Below are positions 1 to 8,418 of a DNA stretch of 64,000 nucleotides, piece by piece (position 1 is the stretch's first letter; each line of letters begins with the position of its first letter). Both the position numbers and the translations under genes were made by a program. Under the pieces are notes generated by a model that was given only the letters and a program-made list of their open reading frames with translations, did not search any database and was not told the DNA's origin. This DNA is from Pseudomonas laurylsulfativorans. Its GTDB lineage: Bacteria > Pseudomonadota > Gammaproteobacteria > Pseudomonadales > Pseudomonadaceae. The stretch covers positions 62,001 to 126,000 of the forward strand of contig NZ_MUJK01000006.1 in assembly GCF_002906155.1 (NCBI RefSeq), in the 5' to 3' direction.

Positions 1-743
1 AAGACATTGGTATGAGTGCGGCGTGTGGCACATTTTTTCAAAGCCGCCATCAATTCACTGAAATAGCGCAGGCCGAGTTCTTGCGGATCGGTGCGGCCCA
101 TATTGCCCAGCAGGTTGCCCAGGGTTTTGTATTGCACCGGGTTGTGGGCCATCAGCAAGTATTTGTAGCGCGCATGAAAATCCGTGAGGCCGCGACGGCT
201 CAGGCCTTCTTGCAGCAGTTGCTGCCAGGCGTGGTAGGCGAATACTCGGGTGAGGAAATTTTCCCGTAGCACCGGGTCGTGGAGTCGGCCATCTTCTTCC
301 ACCGGCAAGTTCGGATGCAATTCGCAGAACGCCCGGGCGTAAATGCCCTGGCCACCGCCTTCCTGCGGTGCGCCGTTGGCGTGGTAGACCTTGACCCGCT
401 CCAGTCCACAGGACGGAGATTTCTGCATGAAGATGTAGCCGCAGATATCGCCCAGTTGCGCAGCCATTTGCCGGCCATATTCAGCCAGTGGCTGAGTGAC
501 ATTGAGCTGGCGATTGATGGTGCCGACCGCTTCGGGCCGATCCGTATCGCCGACCAGCCGGATCGGTTCGCGAGGAATGCCCAGGCCGATGGCGACCTCC
601 GGGCAAACCTGCACGAAATCGAAATAGTCGGTCAGGACGCGGTTGCACAACGGCGATGCTTTATGCCCGCCGTTGAAGCGCACCTCGGCACCCATCAGGC
701 AGGCGCTGATGGCGATTTTCGGTTTGGTGACGGGCAGTGGCAT
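1..743 (-). CDS. DUF523/DUF1722 (YbgA-like) protein, C-terminus outside window
   Basis: The frame is open from an ATG at 743 to the left edge, giving the first 247 residues; the family is usually a little over 300 residues, so about 70 are missing. An N-terminal DUF523 part shows conserved cysteines (ISACLMG near residue 15, a CPE motif near 47, SPSCG near 110). The DUF1722/YbgA part begins near residue 190 (ARYKYLLMAHN). The biochemical role is unknown. In Pseudomonas this gene usually lies beside a MerR-type regulator and the photolyase gene phrB, which would be just off the left end (inference). Two operator-like inverted sites lie within 100 bases upstream of the start. Confidence 0.9.
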   Translation of the reverse strand, partial: MPLPVTKPKIAISACLMGAEVRFNGGHKASPLCNRVLTDYFDFVQVCPEVAIGLGIPREPIRLVGDTDRPEAVGTINRQLNVTQPLAEYGRQMAAQLGDICGYIFMQKSPSCGLERVKVYHANGAPQEGGGQGIYARAFCELHPNLPVEEDGRLHDPVLRENFLTRVFAYHAWQQLLQEGLSRRGLTDFHARYKYLLMAHNPVQYKTLGNLLGNMGRTDPQELGLRYFSELMAALKKCATRRTHTNV

Positions 744-766
744 CTGAGCACCTCGGAATCAAAACC

Positions 767-790
767 TATACAGAAAATAAATTCTGTACA
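767..790. promoter_or_regulatory. Candidate LitR/PplR (light-responsive MerR) operator, site 1
   Basis: TATACA-N12-TGTACA is present exactly, 24 bases upstream of the DUF523/DUF1722 start. It fits the half-site spacing I recall for the class II LitR (PplR1) operator of P. putida, T(G/A)TACA-N12-TGTA(C/T)A. Assignment to a regulator is inference because the regulator gene is not in the window. Confidence 0.6.
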
Positions 791-816
791 ACTTAGGCTC
801 ATCATAGATTCAAAGG

Positions 817-840
817 TGTGCAAGTCAAATTTTTTGTATA
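817..840. promoter_or_regulatory. Candidate LitR/PplR operator, site 2
   Basis: TGTGCA-N12-TGTATA, 11 of 12 defined bases of the same pattern, centred exactly 50 bases from site 1. It lies between the end of the Trp-rich gene and the start of the DUF523/DUF1722 gene, so it could serve the latter's promoter. Confidence 0.5.
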
Positions 841-874
841 AGTTTTTGCGAGGCCGGCTTGTGCAAAAAGAGGT

Positions 875-1090
875 TTACAGCCAGCCCAACCGCCAAGCGC
901 TGCTGTCCTGCAAGGTTTGCCACGCGAAGCGCTCACTGCGTCGGGTCAACACCGCTTGCAACTCGATTTCCCGAACCGTTCCTTCCTCGTCGCGAAACAG
1001 TTCGCTCACCAGAAAGTGTTTTTCACGGTTCTGCGGGTGGGCTGCTGTCCATTTCGACAGCAGCAATTTGCTCGGGTTGATGCGGTTCAC
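875..1090 (-). CDS. TIGR02450 (DUF2389) small Trp-rich protein
   Basis: A 71-residue protein with the family core SKWTA near residue 12, followed by KHFLV and a spaced-tryptophan C-terminal half. Length fits the family. The start is GTG at 1090, overlapping the TGA of the upstream flavoprotein (GTGA), so the two are translationally coupled. Function is unknown; the family habitually sits with photolyase/cryptochrome and DUF523 genes in Pseudomonas, consistent with the context here. Confidence 0.85.
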   Translation of the reverse strand: MNRINPSKLLLSKWTAAHPQNREKHFLVSELFRDEEGTVREIELQAVLTRRSERFAWQTLQDSSAWRLGWL

Positions 1091-2073
1091 TGCAGGTGCT
1101 CATGCAGGCGGCGGGCTGCTTCCTGGCCGCTGAGCCATGCACCCTCTACACGCCCCGACAGGCACCAGTCGCCACAGGCATACAAGCCCAGGTCGGCATC
1201 GGCCAGGGTGCCCCATTCATGGCTGCTGTTGGGACGAGCGTAAAGCCAGCGGTGGGCGAGGCTGAAGGTAGGAGCGGGCATAGCGCTGTTCAGCAGTTCA
1301 GCGAACGCACCGTGCAATTGCTCGATCACCGCTTCCTTTGGCAAGTCGATGTGCTGGCGGCTCCACGCGCTGGTGGCGTGCAGCACCCAAGTATCGAGGG
1401 TGTTGTCGCGGCCCGGTTTGCTGCGATTGCGTGCGAGCCAGTCCAGTGGGCTGTCTTGTACGAAGCAGCCTTCCATGGGGGTATCCAGCGGGGTTTCGAA
1501 CGCCAGAGCAACCGCCCAGGTAGGGTCCATTTTCACCCCGGCTGCGGCACCGGCGAGCTTCGGCGCGGAGGCCAGTAACGCGGTTGCCTGAGGCGCCGGA
1601 GTAGCGATCACCACATGGCTGAATGGCCCATGGGTAAAGCCTTCGGCGTCTTGCAGGTGCCAGTGTTCTTCACCGCGATAGACCTCGGTGATGCGGCAAG
1701 CAAAATGCACTTCCAGATCGCCAAGTAAGGCGCGGGTGATAGCGCTCATACGCGGCGTACCGACCCAACGGGTCTGTTCGTCCGGCGACAGGTTGAGCAG
1801 GCCACCATGGAAGGTGTACAGCTGCGGGGTCCATTCGGCGACCCAGCCGTTGGCTTGCCAGCGCTGGACTTCCGTGACGAAGCGGCGATCGCGTGCGGTG
1901 AAATATTGCGCACCCATGTCCAGGGCACCCGCATCGCTGCGTTTGCTCGACATGCGTCCGCCACTGCCACGGCTTTTATCGAAAAGTTGAACGACATGCC
2001 CTGCATCTGTCAGGGCCTGCGCGGCTGATAACCCGGCAATGCCGGTGCCGATGATTGCAATAGGTACAGTCAT
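1087..2073 (-). CDS. Renalase-like NAD(P)/FAD-dependent oxidoreductase
   Basis: A 328-residue flavoprotein. The N-terminal Rossmann motif is IIGTGIAGLSAA (residues 7-18) and the second FAD-contact motif is at the C-terminus (YACGDWCLSGRVEGAW). The ATG at 2073 is preferred over an upstream in-frame ATG because the Rossmann strand starts four residues later, as usual. It overlaps the Trp-rich gene by 4 bases. The substrate is unknown; in Pseudomonas the gene is a regular neighbour of phrB and hemH. Operator-like TGTACA elements lie in its 5' region at 2094 and 2121. Confidence 0.85.
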   Translation of the reverse strand: MTVPIAIIGTGIAGLSAAQALTDAGHVVQLFDKSRGSGGRMSSKRSDAGALDMGAQYFTARDRRFVTEVQRWQANGWVAEWTPQLYTFHGGLLNLSPDEQTRWVGTPRMSAITRALLGDLEVHFACRITEVYRGEEHWHLQDAEGFTHGPFSHVVIATPAPQATALLASAPKLAGAAAGVKMDPTWAVALAFETPLDTPMEGCFVQDSPLDWLARNRSKPGRDNTLDTWVLHATSAWSRQHIDLPKEAVIEQLHGAFAELLNSAMPAPTFSLAHRWLYARPNSSHEWGTLADADLGLYACGDWCLSGRVEGAWLSGQEAARRLHEHLQ

Positions 2074-2093
2074 AAGGGCCTCGTTTACCTTTC

Positions 2094-2144
2094 TGTACAG
2101 ACTACGCCGGGGTTTAAACCTGTACAATATTGTTTTTTGGTATA
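2094..2144. promoter_or_regulatory. Divergent promoter region with LitR/PplR-like operator, site 3
   Basis: TGTACA-N12-GGTATA at 2121-2144 matches 11 of 12 defined bases of the light-regulator pattern. An extra TGTACA half-site lies at 2094-2099. The region separates the flavoprotein gene (minus) from the epimerase gene (plus), so one site could control both directions. Confidence 0.5.
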
Positions 2145-2270
2145 ACTTTTAGCGTTCTCGTTCTGGCAGCTTGGCCTATTGTTAAACACAGAGCCTGCCC
2201 GATATCAAAGATCCCTTGCTTATAAAAATAGACTAGTGATCAGGGTAGAACGCCACGCGAGGAAGAAGTC

Positions 2271-3173
2271 ATGCACATATTGCTGACCGGCGGTACTGGT
2301 TTGATAGGACGTCAGCTCTGCCGACACTGGTTGAGTCAGGGACATCGCCTGACGGTATGGAGCCGGACACCTGGAAAAGTCGCGAAAGTCTGTGGCGCCC
2401 AAGTCCGGGCAATTGCTCGGCTTGAAGACGTGGGGCAAGAGTCGGTAGATGCAATCGTCAACCTTGCCGGTGCGCCGATTGCCGACCGCCCCTGGTCTTC
2501 CAAGCGCAAGGCATTGCTGTGGAGCAGCCGGATCACCTTGACCGAAAACCTCCTGGCCTGGCTCGAAAGCCGCGAGCAACGACCTCAGGTGCTGATTTCA
2601 GGTTCGGCGGTTGGCTGGTACGGCGACGGTGGCGAACGGGAATTAACGGAGAAATCGCCCCCTGTCATCGATGATTTTGCCAGCCAGTTGTGCATCGCCT
2701 GGGAAGAAACCGCGCAGCGTGCCGAGGCCTTGGGTATCCGCGTCATTCTCATCCGCACCGGCTTGGTGTTGTCCGCCGAGGGTGGCTTTTTGTCGCGGTT
2801 GTTATTGCCGTTCAAATGGGGGCTGGGCGGGCCGATTGGCAACGGTCGGCAGTGGATGCCGTGGATCCATATCAACGATCAAATCGCCCTGATTGATTTT
2901 CTTCTGCATCGCAATGACGCCAGCGGTCCATATAATGCGTGCGCACCGAAGCCGGTACGCAATCTCGAGTTTGCCAAAACCCTGGGCAGCGTGCTGCACC
3001 GCCCGGCGTTTATGCCGATGCCTGCCCTGGCCTTGAAAGTGGGGCTGGGTGAGTTGTCACTGTTGTTGCTGGGGGGGCAAAAGGCCGTTCCGGCACGACT
3101 GCTGGAAGCGGGATTCACTTTCCAGTTCACTGATTTGCGCGCGGCTCTGGACGAACTGTCCAGCCGCCTCTGA
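2271..3173 (+). CDS. TIGR01777 family epimerase (YfcH/SulA-like)
   Basis: A 300-residue short-chain dehydrogenase/epimerase with the NAD(P)-binding motif LLTGGTGLIG at residues 4-13, a SGSAVGWYG active-site region near residue 107, and a C-terminal DUF1731-type tail. Length is normal. The ATG at 2271 follows a GAGGAAG ribosome site. It is followed 13 bases later by hemH, which suggests one transcript. Substrate unknown; the older SulA/cell-division-inhibitor name for this family is not well founded. Confidence 0.88.
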   Translation: MHILLTGGTGLIGRQLCRHWLSQGHRLTVWSRTPGKVAKVCGAQVRAIARLEDVGQESVDAIVNLAGAPIADRPWSSKRKALLWSSRITLTENLLAWLESREQRPQVLISGSAVGWYGDGGERELTEKSPPVIDDFASQLCIAWEETAQRAEALGIRVILIRTGLVLSAEGGFLSRLLLPFKWGLGGPIGNGRQWMPWIHINDQIALIDFLLHRNDASGPYNACAPKPVRNLEFAKTLGSVLHRPAFMPMPALALKVGLGELSLLLLGGQKAVPARLLEAGFTFQFTDLRAALDELSSRL

Positions 3174-3186
3174 AATAGGACGTTGC

Positions 3187-4212
3187 ATGACCGATCACGC
3201 GTTGCTTCTGGTCAACCTGGGCTCACCAGCCTCCACCTCGGTGGCGGATGTACGCAGCTACCTCAATCAGTTTTTGATGGATCCGTATGTGATCGACCTG
3301 CCATGGCCGGTTCGGCGCTTGCTGGTGTCGCTGATCCTGATCAAGCGCCCTGAGCAGTCGGCCCATGCCTATGCCTCGATCTGGTGGGAGGAGGGCTCGC
3401 CCCTGGTGGTGCTCAGTCGACGCCTGCAACAGGCCATGACTACCCACTGGAAGCATGGGCCTGTGGAGTTGGCGATGCGGTACGGCGAGCCGTCCATTGA
3501 AACGTCGCTGCTGCGTCTGGTAGCCGCGGGAAACAAGCGAATCACGTTGGCGCCGCTTTATCCACAGTTTGCCGATAGCACCACCACCACGGTGATCGAA
3601 GAAGCGAAGCGGGTGATACGCGACAAAAAACTCGACGTGCAACTGTCGGTGCTCCAACCGTTCTACGATCAGCCGGAATACCTCGATGCCCTGGTGGCCA
3701 GCGCCAGGCCTTATCTGCAACAGGATTACGATCACTTGTTGTTGAGCTTTCATGGGTTGCCTGAGCGGCACCTGACCAAACTCGATCCGACCGGCCAGCA
3801 TTGCTTCAAGAATCAAGATTGCTGCAAGAATGCTTCACCGGCCTCACTGGCGACCTGTTACCGCGCCCAATGCCTGCGTAGCGCGGCTGAATTTGCCAAG
3901 CGCATGGGCTTGCCGGATGACAAGTGGTCGGTGTCGTTTCAGTCGCGTCTGGGCCGGGCGAAATGGATCGAACCCTACACCGAGGCGCGCCTCGATGAGT
4001 TGGCCAAAAGCGGCGTGAAAAAGATTCTGGTGATGTGCCCGGCGTTCGTTGCCGATTGCATCGAGACCCTGGAAGAGATTGGTGATCGCGGCAAGGAGCA
4101 GTTCCGCGAAGCGGGAGGCGAGGAGTTGGTGCTGGTGCCGTGCCTCAACGATGACCCGCATTGGGCGCGGGCGTTGGCGACTTTGTGTGGAAGGGCGCCG
4201 TTGGCGCTTTAA
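3187..4212 (+). CDS. hemH: Ferrochelatase
   Basis: A 341-residue ferrochelatase inserting Fe(2+) into protoporphyrin IX, the last step of haem synthesis. Visible family features are LLVNLGSP at the N-terminus, YPQFADSTTTT near residue 120, and the signature LSFHGLPERHL near 188 with the metal-site histidine. The start is ATG 3187, preceded by AGGACG. Its position next to a light-regulated-type block makes sense because porphyrins are photosensitisers (inference). Confidence 0.97.
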   Translation: MTDHALLLVNLGSPASTSVADVRSYLNQFLMDPYVIDLPWPVRRLLVSLILIKRPEQSAHAYASIWWEEGSPLVVLSRRLQQAMTTHWKHGPVELAMRYGEPSIETSLLRLVAAGNKRITLAPLYPQFADSTTTTVIEEAKRVIRDKKLDVQLSVLQPFYDQPEYLDALVASARPYLQQDYDHLLLSFHGLPERHLTKLDPTGQHCFKNQDCCKNASPASLATCYRAQCLRSAAEFAKRMGLPDDKWSVSFQSRLGRAKWIEPYTEARLDELAKSGVKKILVMCPAFVADCIETLEEIGDRGKEQFREAGGEELVLVPCLNDDPHWARALATLCGRAPLAL

Positions 4213-4214
4213 AA

Positions 4215-4270
4215 GCATCGCCGGCAAGCCGGCTCCTACGATTCGATCACATTTGTAGGAGCCGGCTTTA
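4215..4270. repeat. REP pair (GTAGGAGCCGGC type), inverted
   Basis: Two facing copies of the Pseudomonas REP sequence containing GCCGGCAAGCCGGCTCCTAC, separated by about 15 bases, in the gap between the convergent hemH and uraA ends. Probably acts as a transcript-end hairpin. Confidence 0.85.
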
Positions 4271-4291
4271 ACCGCGATCAACATACGTCAA

Positions 4292-5566
4292 TCAGATCAG
4301 CGGCTCATCGGCCTTCTTGTGCTTCCAGCTGTCATTGCCCGGCAGGATCAGGTTCAAGCCAATCGCCACCACCGCGCACAGCGCGATGCCTTTGAGGCCG
4401 AAATCGTCCGGCCCAGTGCCGGTGCCGATCAGCACGCCGCCGATCCCGAACACCAGGGTCACCGACACAATCACCAGATTGCGCGCCTCGCCCAGATCGA
4501 TCTTGTGGCGGATCAGCGTGTTCATCCCCACCGCCGCAATCGAACCGAACAACAGGCACAGAATCCCGCCCATCACCGGCACCGGAATGCTTTGCAGCAG
4601 CGCGCCGAACTTGCCGATGAACGCCAGGCTGATGGCGAAGATCGCCGCCCAGGTCATGATTTTCGGGTTGTAGTTCTTGGTCAGCATGACCGCGCCGGTC
4701 ACTTCGGCGTAGGTGGTGTTGGGCGGGCCGCCGAACAGACCGGCCGCCGTGGTGGCAATGCCGTCGCCGAGCAGGGTGCGGTGCAGGCCAGGCTTCTTCA
4801 GGTAATCCCGGCCGGTCACGCTACCCACGGCAATCACGCCGCCAATGTGTTCGATGGCCGGGGCCAGGGCCACCGGAACGATGAACAGAATCGCCTGCCA
4901 ATTGAATTCCGGCGCAGTGAAGTGCGGGATGGCGAACCATGGTGCTGCCGCAATCTTCGCGGTATCGACCACGCCGAAATAGAACGCCATGCCGAAACCC
5001 ACCAGCACGCCGGAGATGATCGGCACCAGGCGGAAGATGCCCTTGCCGAAAACCGCGACGATCAGCGTGGTCAGCAGTGCGGGCATCGAGATCATCATCG
5101 CCGTCTGGTAATGAATCAGCTCGCTGCCGTCACCGGCTTTGCCCATGGCCATGTTGGCGGCAATCGGCGCCATGGCCAGGCCAATCGAAATGATCACCGG
5201 CCCGATCACCACCGGCGGTAGCAGGCGGTCGATGAAACCGGTGCCTTTGATCTTCACCGCGAGGCCGAGGAAGGTGTAGACGAAACCTGCCGCCATCACA
5301 CCGCCCATGGTCGCGGCCAGGCCGAACTGGCCCTTGGCGAGAATGATCGGGGTGATGAAGGCGAAGCTCGATGCCAGGAACACTGGCACCTGACGCCCGG
5401 TGACGATCTGGAACAGGATCGTCCCCAGGCCGGCGGTGAACAGCGCCACGTTCGGGTCGAGGCCAGTGATCAGCGGCATCAACACCAGGGCACCGAAGGC
5501 CACGAACAGCATCTGTGCACCCGACAGCACCGTGCGCCAGAGCGGATCGTTGAACTCTTGCTGCAT
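4292..5566 (-). CDS. uraA: Uracil permease (NCS2 family)
   Basis: About 424 residues, strongly hydrophobic with 12-14 membrane segments. Family features include a Q/F/A-rich loop before TM3 (SSFAFITPIILAKGQFG), the IEHIGGVIAVG segment in TM8 carrying the nucleobase-contact glutamate, and GGPPNTTYAEVTGAV in TM10. It imports uracil by proton symport. Start choice: ATG 5566 with AAGGA 9 bases upstream; GTG 5572, overlapping the upp stop, is an alternative adding two residues. Order upp-uraA on one strand indicates a salvage operon. Confidence 0.93.
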   Translation of the reverse strand: MQQEFNDPLWRTVLSGAQMLFVAFGALVLMPLITGLDPNVALFTAGLGTILFQIVTGRQVPVFLASSFAFITPIILAKGQFGLAATMGGVMAAGFVYTFLGLAVKIKGTGFIDRLLPPVVIGPVIISIGLAMAPIAANMAMGKAGDGSELIHYQTAMMISMPALLTTLIVAVFGKGIFRLVPIISGVLVGFGMAFYFGVVDTAKIAAAPWFAIPHFTAPEFNWQAILFIVPVALAPAIEHIGGVIAVGSVTGRDYLKKPGLHRTLLGDGIATTAAGLFGGPPNTTYAEVTGAVMLTKNYNPKIMTWAAIFAISLAFIGKFGALLQSIPVPVMGGILCLLFGSIAAVGMNTLIRHKIDLGEARNLVIVSVTLVFGIGGVLIGTGTGPDDFGLKGIALCAVVAIGLNLILPGNDSWKHKKADEPLI

Positions 5567-5568
5567 GG

Positions 5569-6207
5569 TCACGCGTCCTTCTGCTTGGTGCCGAAGATCT
5601 TGTCACCGGCATCGCCCAGTCCCGGGATGATGTAGCCGTGTTCGTTGAGTTTTTGATCAATGGACGCGGTGTAGATGATCACGTCCGGGTGAGCTTTCTC
5701 GACCACTGCGATGCCTTCTGGCGCGGCGACCAGCACCATGGCGCGGATGTCCTTGCAGCCGGCTTTTTTCAGCAGGTCGATGGTGGCAACCATCGAGCCC
5801 CCGGTGGCGAGCATCGGGTCGATGATCATCGCCAGGCGTTCGTCGATCTCCGGCACCAGTTTCTCAAGGTAGGTGTGGGCCTCGAGGGTTTCCTCGTTGC
5901 GGGCCACGCCCACGGCGCTGACCTTGGCGCCCGGGATCAGGCTGAGCACGCCTTCGAGCATGCCGATGCCGGCGCGCAGGATCGGCACCACGGTAATCTT
6001 CTTGCCGGCGATTTTCTCCACCGACACGGTGCCGCACCAGCCTTCGATATCGTAGGTTTCCAGCGGCAGGTCTTTGGTGGCTTCATAGGTCAGCAGGGCA
6101 CCGACTTCCTGAGCAAGCTCACGGAAATTCTTCGTGCTGATGTCGGCGCGGCGCATCAGGCCAAGTTTATGACGGATCAGCGGATGGCGGATCTCGAGGA
6201 TGGGCAT
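5569..6207 (-). CDS. upp: Uracil phosphoribosyltransferase
   Basis: A 212-residue enzyme converting uracil and PRPP to UMP. The N-terminus IRHPLIRHKLGLMR is highly characteristic. The PRPP loop is DPMLATGGSM (around residue 131) and the uracil-binding C-terminal segment is YIIPGLGDAGDKIFGT. Start ATG 6207 fits the E. coli length of 208; an in-frame ATG eight codons upstream would add a non-conserved tail. It is transcribed with uraA and divergent from hpt. Confidence 0.97.
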   Translation of the reverse strand: MPILEIRHPLIRHKLGLMRRADISTKNFRELAQEVGALLTYEATKDLPLETYDIEGWCGTVSVEKIAGKKITVVPILRAGIGMLEGVLSLIPGAKVSAVGVARNEETLEAHTYLEKLVPEIDERLAMIIDPMLATGGSMVATIDLLKKAGCKDIRAMVLVAAPEGIAVVEKAHPDVIIYTASIDQKLNEHGYIIPGLGDAGDKIFGTKQKDA

Positions 6208-6372
6208 GGGAAAGGCTCCGGCGGCGGGCAAAAAAACCGGCCTAGATTAATCTATCCGAGGGTGTTGTCCTATAGACATACAGTACGTTAGTCCACAAAC
6301 GCTTGATCTGGCCTCGTTGGGTGCGTACCTTTGCCCGCTTTTCCTGAATCCGTCATCCCCTTGGAGAGCGCC

Positions 6373-6930
6373 ATGTCCGCTGATCTCGAGCATATCCGTC
6401 AAATCATGCGAGAGGCTGACTGCCTGTACACCGAAGCTGAAGTCGAGGCGGCCATCGCCCGCGTCGGTGCACAAATCAACGAACAAATGGCCGACAGCAA
6501 CCCGGTGGTGTTCTGCGTGATGAACGGTGGGCTGATTTTCTCCGGCAAGCTGCTGACCTATCTGCAGTTCCCGCTGGAAGCGTCCTACCTGCACGCCACC
6601 CGCTATCGCAACGAAACCAGTGGCGGCGACCTGTTCTGGAAAGCCAAGCCGGAAGTGTCTTTCATCGACCGTGATGTGTTGATCATCGACGACATCCTCG
6701 ACGAAGGCCACACCCTGGGCGCGATCATCGACTTCTGCAAACACGCTGGCGCACGTAAAGTGCACACCGCCGTGCTGATCGACAAAGACCACGACCGCAA
6801 GGCCCGTCCGGACCTTAAGGCCGATTTCGTCGGTCTGCCGTGCGTCGACCGCTACATCTTTGGTTACGGCATGGATTACAAAGGCTACTGGCGTAACGCC
6901 AACGGGATTTTCGCCGTTAAAGGAATGTAA
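6373..6930 (+). CDS. hpt: Hypoxanthine-guanine phosphoribosyltransferase
   Basis: A 185-residue type I phosphoribosyltransferase salvaging hypoxanthine and guanine with PRPP. The PRPP motif VLIIDDILDEGHTL is near residue 105. A flexible-loop region with SGGDLFWKA lies near 85. Start ATG 6373, eight bases after GGAG; the conserved N-terminus begins here. It is followed after only three bases by the cupin gene, so they are probably cotranscribed. Confidence 0.94.
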   Translation: MSADLEHIRQIMREADCLYTEAEVEAAIARVGAQINEQMADSNPVVFCVMNGGLIFSGKLLTYLQFPLEASYLHATRYRNETSGGDLFWKAKPEVSFIDRDVLIIDDILDEGHTLGAIIDFCKHAGARKVHTAVLIDKDHDRKARPDLKADFVGLPCVDRYIFGYGMDYKGYWRNANGIFAVKGM

Positions 6931-6933
6931 GAG

Positions 6934-7407
6934 ATGGATACGCCTCGCTTTCTGGATCAGACCTTGTTCGCCGAACTGGCCGGGAAAGCCGCGGCCAATC
7001 CTCGTGGGCGCCAGCATCACAACTTCCATCAGATGGAAGACGCCTGCCATCGCATGGCGGTGGGGCTGCAGCCGTCCACGTATATCCCGCCTCACCGGCA
7101 CCTGGGCGACAACAAGGCCGAAACCCTGTTGGTCCTCAAGGGGCGGCTGGGCGTGTTGATCTTTGATGAGACCGGTACGGTGCTGAGCAAGACCGTGCTT
7201 GAGGCTGGCGGCGACTGTGTTGGCGTGGACCTGCCAACCGGTGTGTTCCACGGTTTGGTGGTGCTGGAAGCCGACAGCCTGATGTTCGAATGCAAGGCCG
7301 GCCCTTACCGTCCGGTCGGTGAGGGTGAGTTGGCGCATTGGGCGCCGCGCGAAGGCGAGCCCGGTGTTGCGGAGTACCAGGCCTGGATGCACGCGCAGTT
7401 CGATTGA
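6934..7407 (+). CDS. WbuC-family cupin-fold metalloprotein
   Basis: A 157-residue single-domain cupin. The metal-binding motif is visible as IPPHRHLGDNKAETLLVLKG (around residues 50-69), with the second histidine in VDLPTGVFHGLVVLEA near 108. WbuC proteins were first noted in O-antigen clusters but occur widely elsewhere; no reaction is established. Linked to hpt by a three-base gap in Pseudomonas, which hints at a housekeeping rather than surface-sugar role (inference). Confidence 0.85.
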   Translation: MDTPRFLDQTLFAELAGKAAANPRGRQHHNFHQMEDACHRMAVGLQPSTYIPPHRHLGDNKAETLLVLKGRLGVLIFDETGTVLSKTVLEAGGDCVGVDLPTGVFHGLVVLEADSLMFECKAGPYRPVGEGELAHWAPREGEPGVAEYQAWMHAQFD

Positions 7408-7421
7408 TTGATTTTGCACCC

Positions 7422-7524
7422 TGTAGGAGCGAGCAGGCTCGCGATGGACGCAGGAACGCCGCGGGGTATCAGGCTCCCAGCGTTATCGTTGACGTCCATC
7501 GCGAGCAGGCTCGCTCCTACAGGG
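7422..7524. repeat. REP pair (GTAGGAGCGAGCAGGCTCGC type), inverted
   Basis: Two facing REP copies, TGTAGGAGCGAGCAGGCTCG on the left and its complement on the right, enclosing about 55 bases; a BIME-like unit between the cupin gene and the next gene. Confidence 0.85.
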
Positions 7525-7548
7525 ACGCGTTCACCCTTGGAGCCAGCC

Positions 7549-8034
7549 ATGAGTCTTTTGATCCGCAGTTGCGCCGCCCTGTTGCTGACCCTCAGCCTGC
7601 CTCTGGCCGCAGCCCCGGCGCCCATGCACAGTCAATTCCTGCCGCCGGACGATCTCACTCTGCGCGATGCCGCTCCCGAACAGCAGCAACTGATGCAGGT
7701 CACCGATTATTCGGTGGTGGTCGGCGCTCAGCGCCAATCCAATCAACAGCCGATACCGGTCACTTCGCCTTTGATGATTCGCCTCAAGGGCAAGTCTCTG
7801 AACAAGGGCGCTTCCATTACCCAGGTGTTGGTCAACTTCGATGGCGAGAGCAAGAGCCTGAAGAAGCCGGTCTACGACGAGCAGAGCAAGACCCTGACCC
7901 TCTATTACCCGCTGGCGCAATACCGGGTAGTGATCGACTTGTTGCGCAACGACACGGTGTATTGCCAGTTCCTCAGCTACGCCAATGGGCATGTCTGGGC
8001 TGATCTGCACACCGGTAGCACGCGTGCGCGTTGA
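7549..8034 (+). CDS. Secreted hypothetical protein, 161 residues
   Basis: An N-terminal signal peptide is clear: MSLLIRSC, then a leucine-rich core, with likely cleavage after PLAAA near residue 22. No cysteine is placed as a lipobox, so a soluble periplasmic protein is likely. The mature part has no motif I recognise; it contains regular beta-type alternation (LMIRLKGKSL, TLTLYYPLAQYRVVIDLL). The start is ATG 7549 just after a REP unit. It corresponds in position to the small proteins between hpt and mqo in other Pseudomonas. Confidence 0.75.
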   Translation: MSLLIRSCAALLLTLSLPLAAAPAPMHSQFLPPDDLTLRDAAPEQQQLMQVTDYSVVVGAQRQSNQQPIPVTSPLMIRLKGKSLNKGASITQVLVNFDGESKSLKKPVYDEQSKTLTLYYPLAQYRVVIDLLRNDTVYCQFLSYANGHVWADLHTGSTRAR

Positions 8035-8097
8035 GCCTTGAGCCCGCGCGGGGGTAAACTGCCCGCCCCGTGAAATGTCTGCGAGCTGGAGCCGGCA

Positions 8098-8385
8098 ATG
8101 CGTAAAGATAAAAAACAAGTGATTGGTGACGAGATCGGCGATGAGCAGATCAAGTTGTTCCTCGATTTCGAACCGGTCGACGCGACGTCTCCGTCTCTGC
8201 ACAAGCTGGTCAAGGCCTACCGTGGCCTGCGCATCGACGATTTCGAACGTTTCCTGACGTTCTTCGTCGAGGCGGGTTACGACGTGAATGGCAAGGATGA
8301 GCATGGCAATGACTTCGTTGCCCTGATCAAGGATCAGCGCAATGCGCCGGATTACATCGAGCTGATCGAAAAAATTCGCGCTTAA
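8098..8385 (+). CDS. PA4642-family small protein
   Basis: A 95-residue acidic cytoplasmic protein conserved in Pseudomonas next to mqo. The C-terminal half resembles an ankyrin-type turn (GYDVNGKDEHGNDFVALI), which would fit a protein-binding role, but no function is known. Start ATG 8098; the preceding gap of 63 bases carries a possible promoter. Confidence 0.85.
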   Translation: MRKDKKQVIGDEIGDEQIKLFLDFEPVDATSPSLHKLVKAYRGLRIDDFERFLTFFVEAGYDVNGKDEHGNDFVALIKDQRNAPDYIELIEKIRA

Positions 8386-8418
8386 GACCTTTCAAGGGTC
8401 AAACAAACGCCCCCGAAC

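Noticed and set aside
4319..5221. Long plus-strand frame of 300 codons opposite uraA
   Set aside because: It is His/Arg/Gln-rich with no ribosome site and is the complement of a conserved membrane transporter gene; a high-GC antisense shadow.
6247..7419. 390-codon minus-strand frame opposite hpt and the cupin gene
   Set aside because: Spans two well-supported genes on the other strand and contains no recognisable domain.
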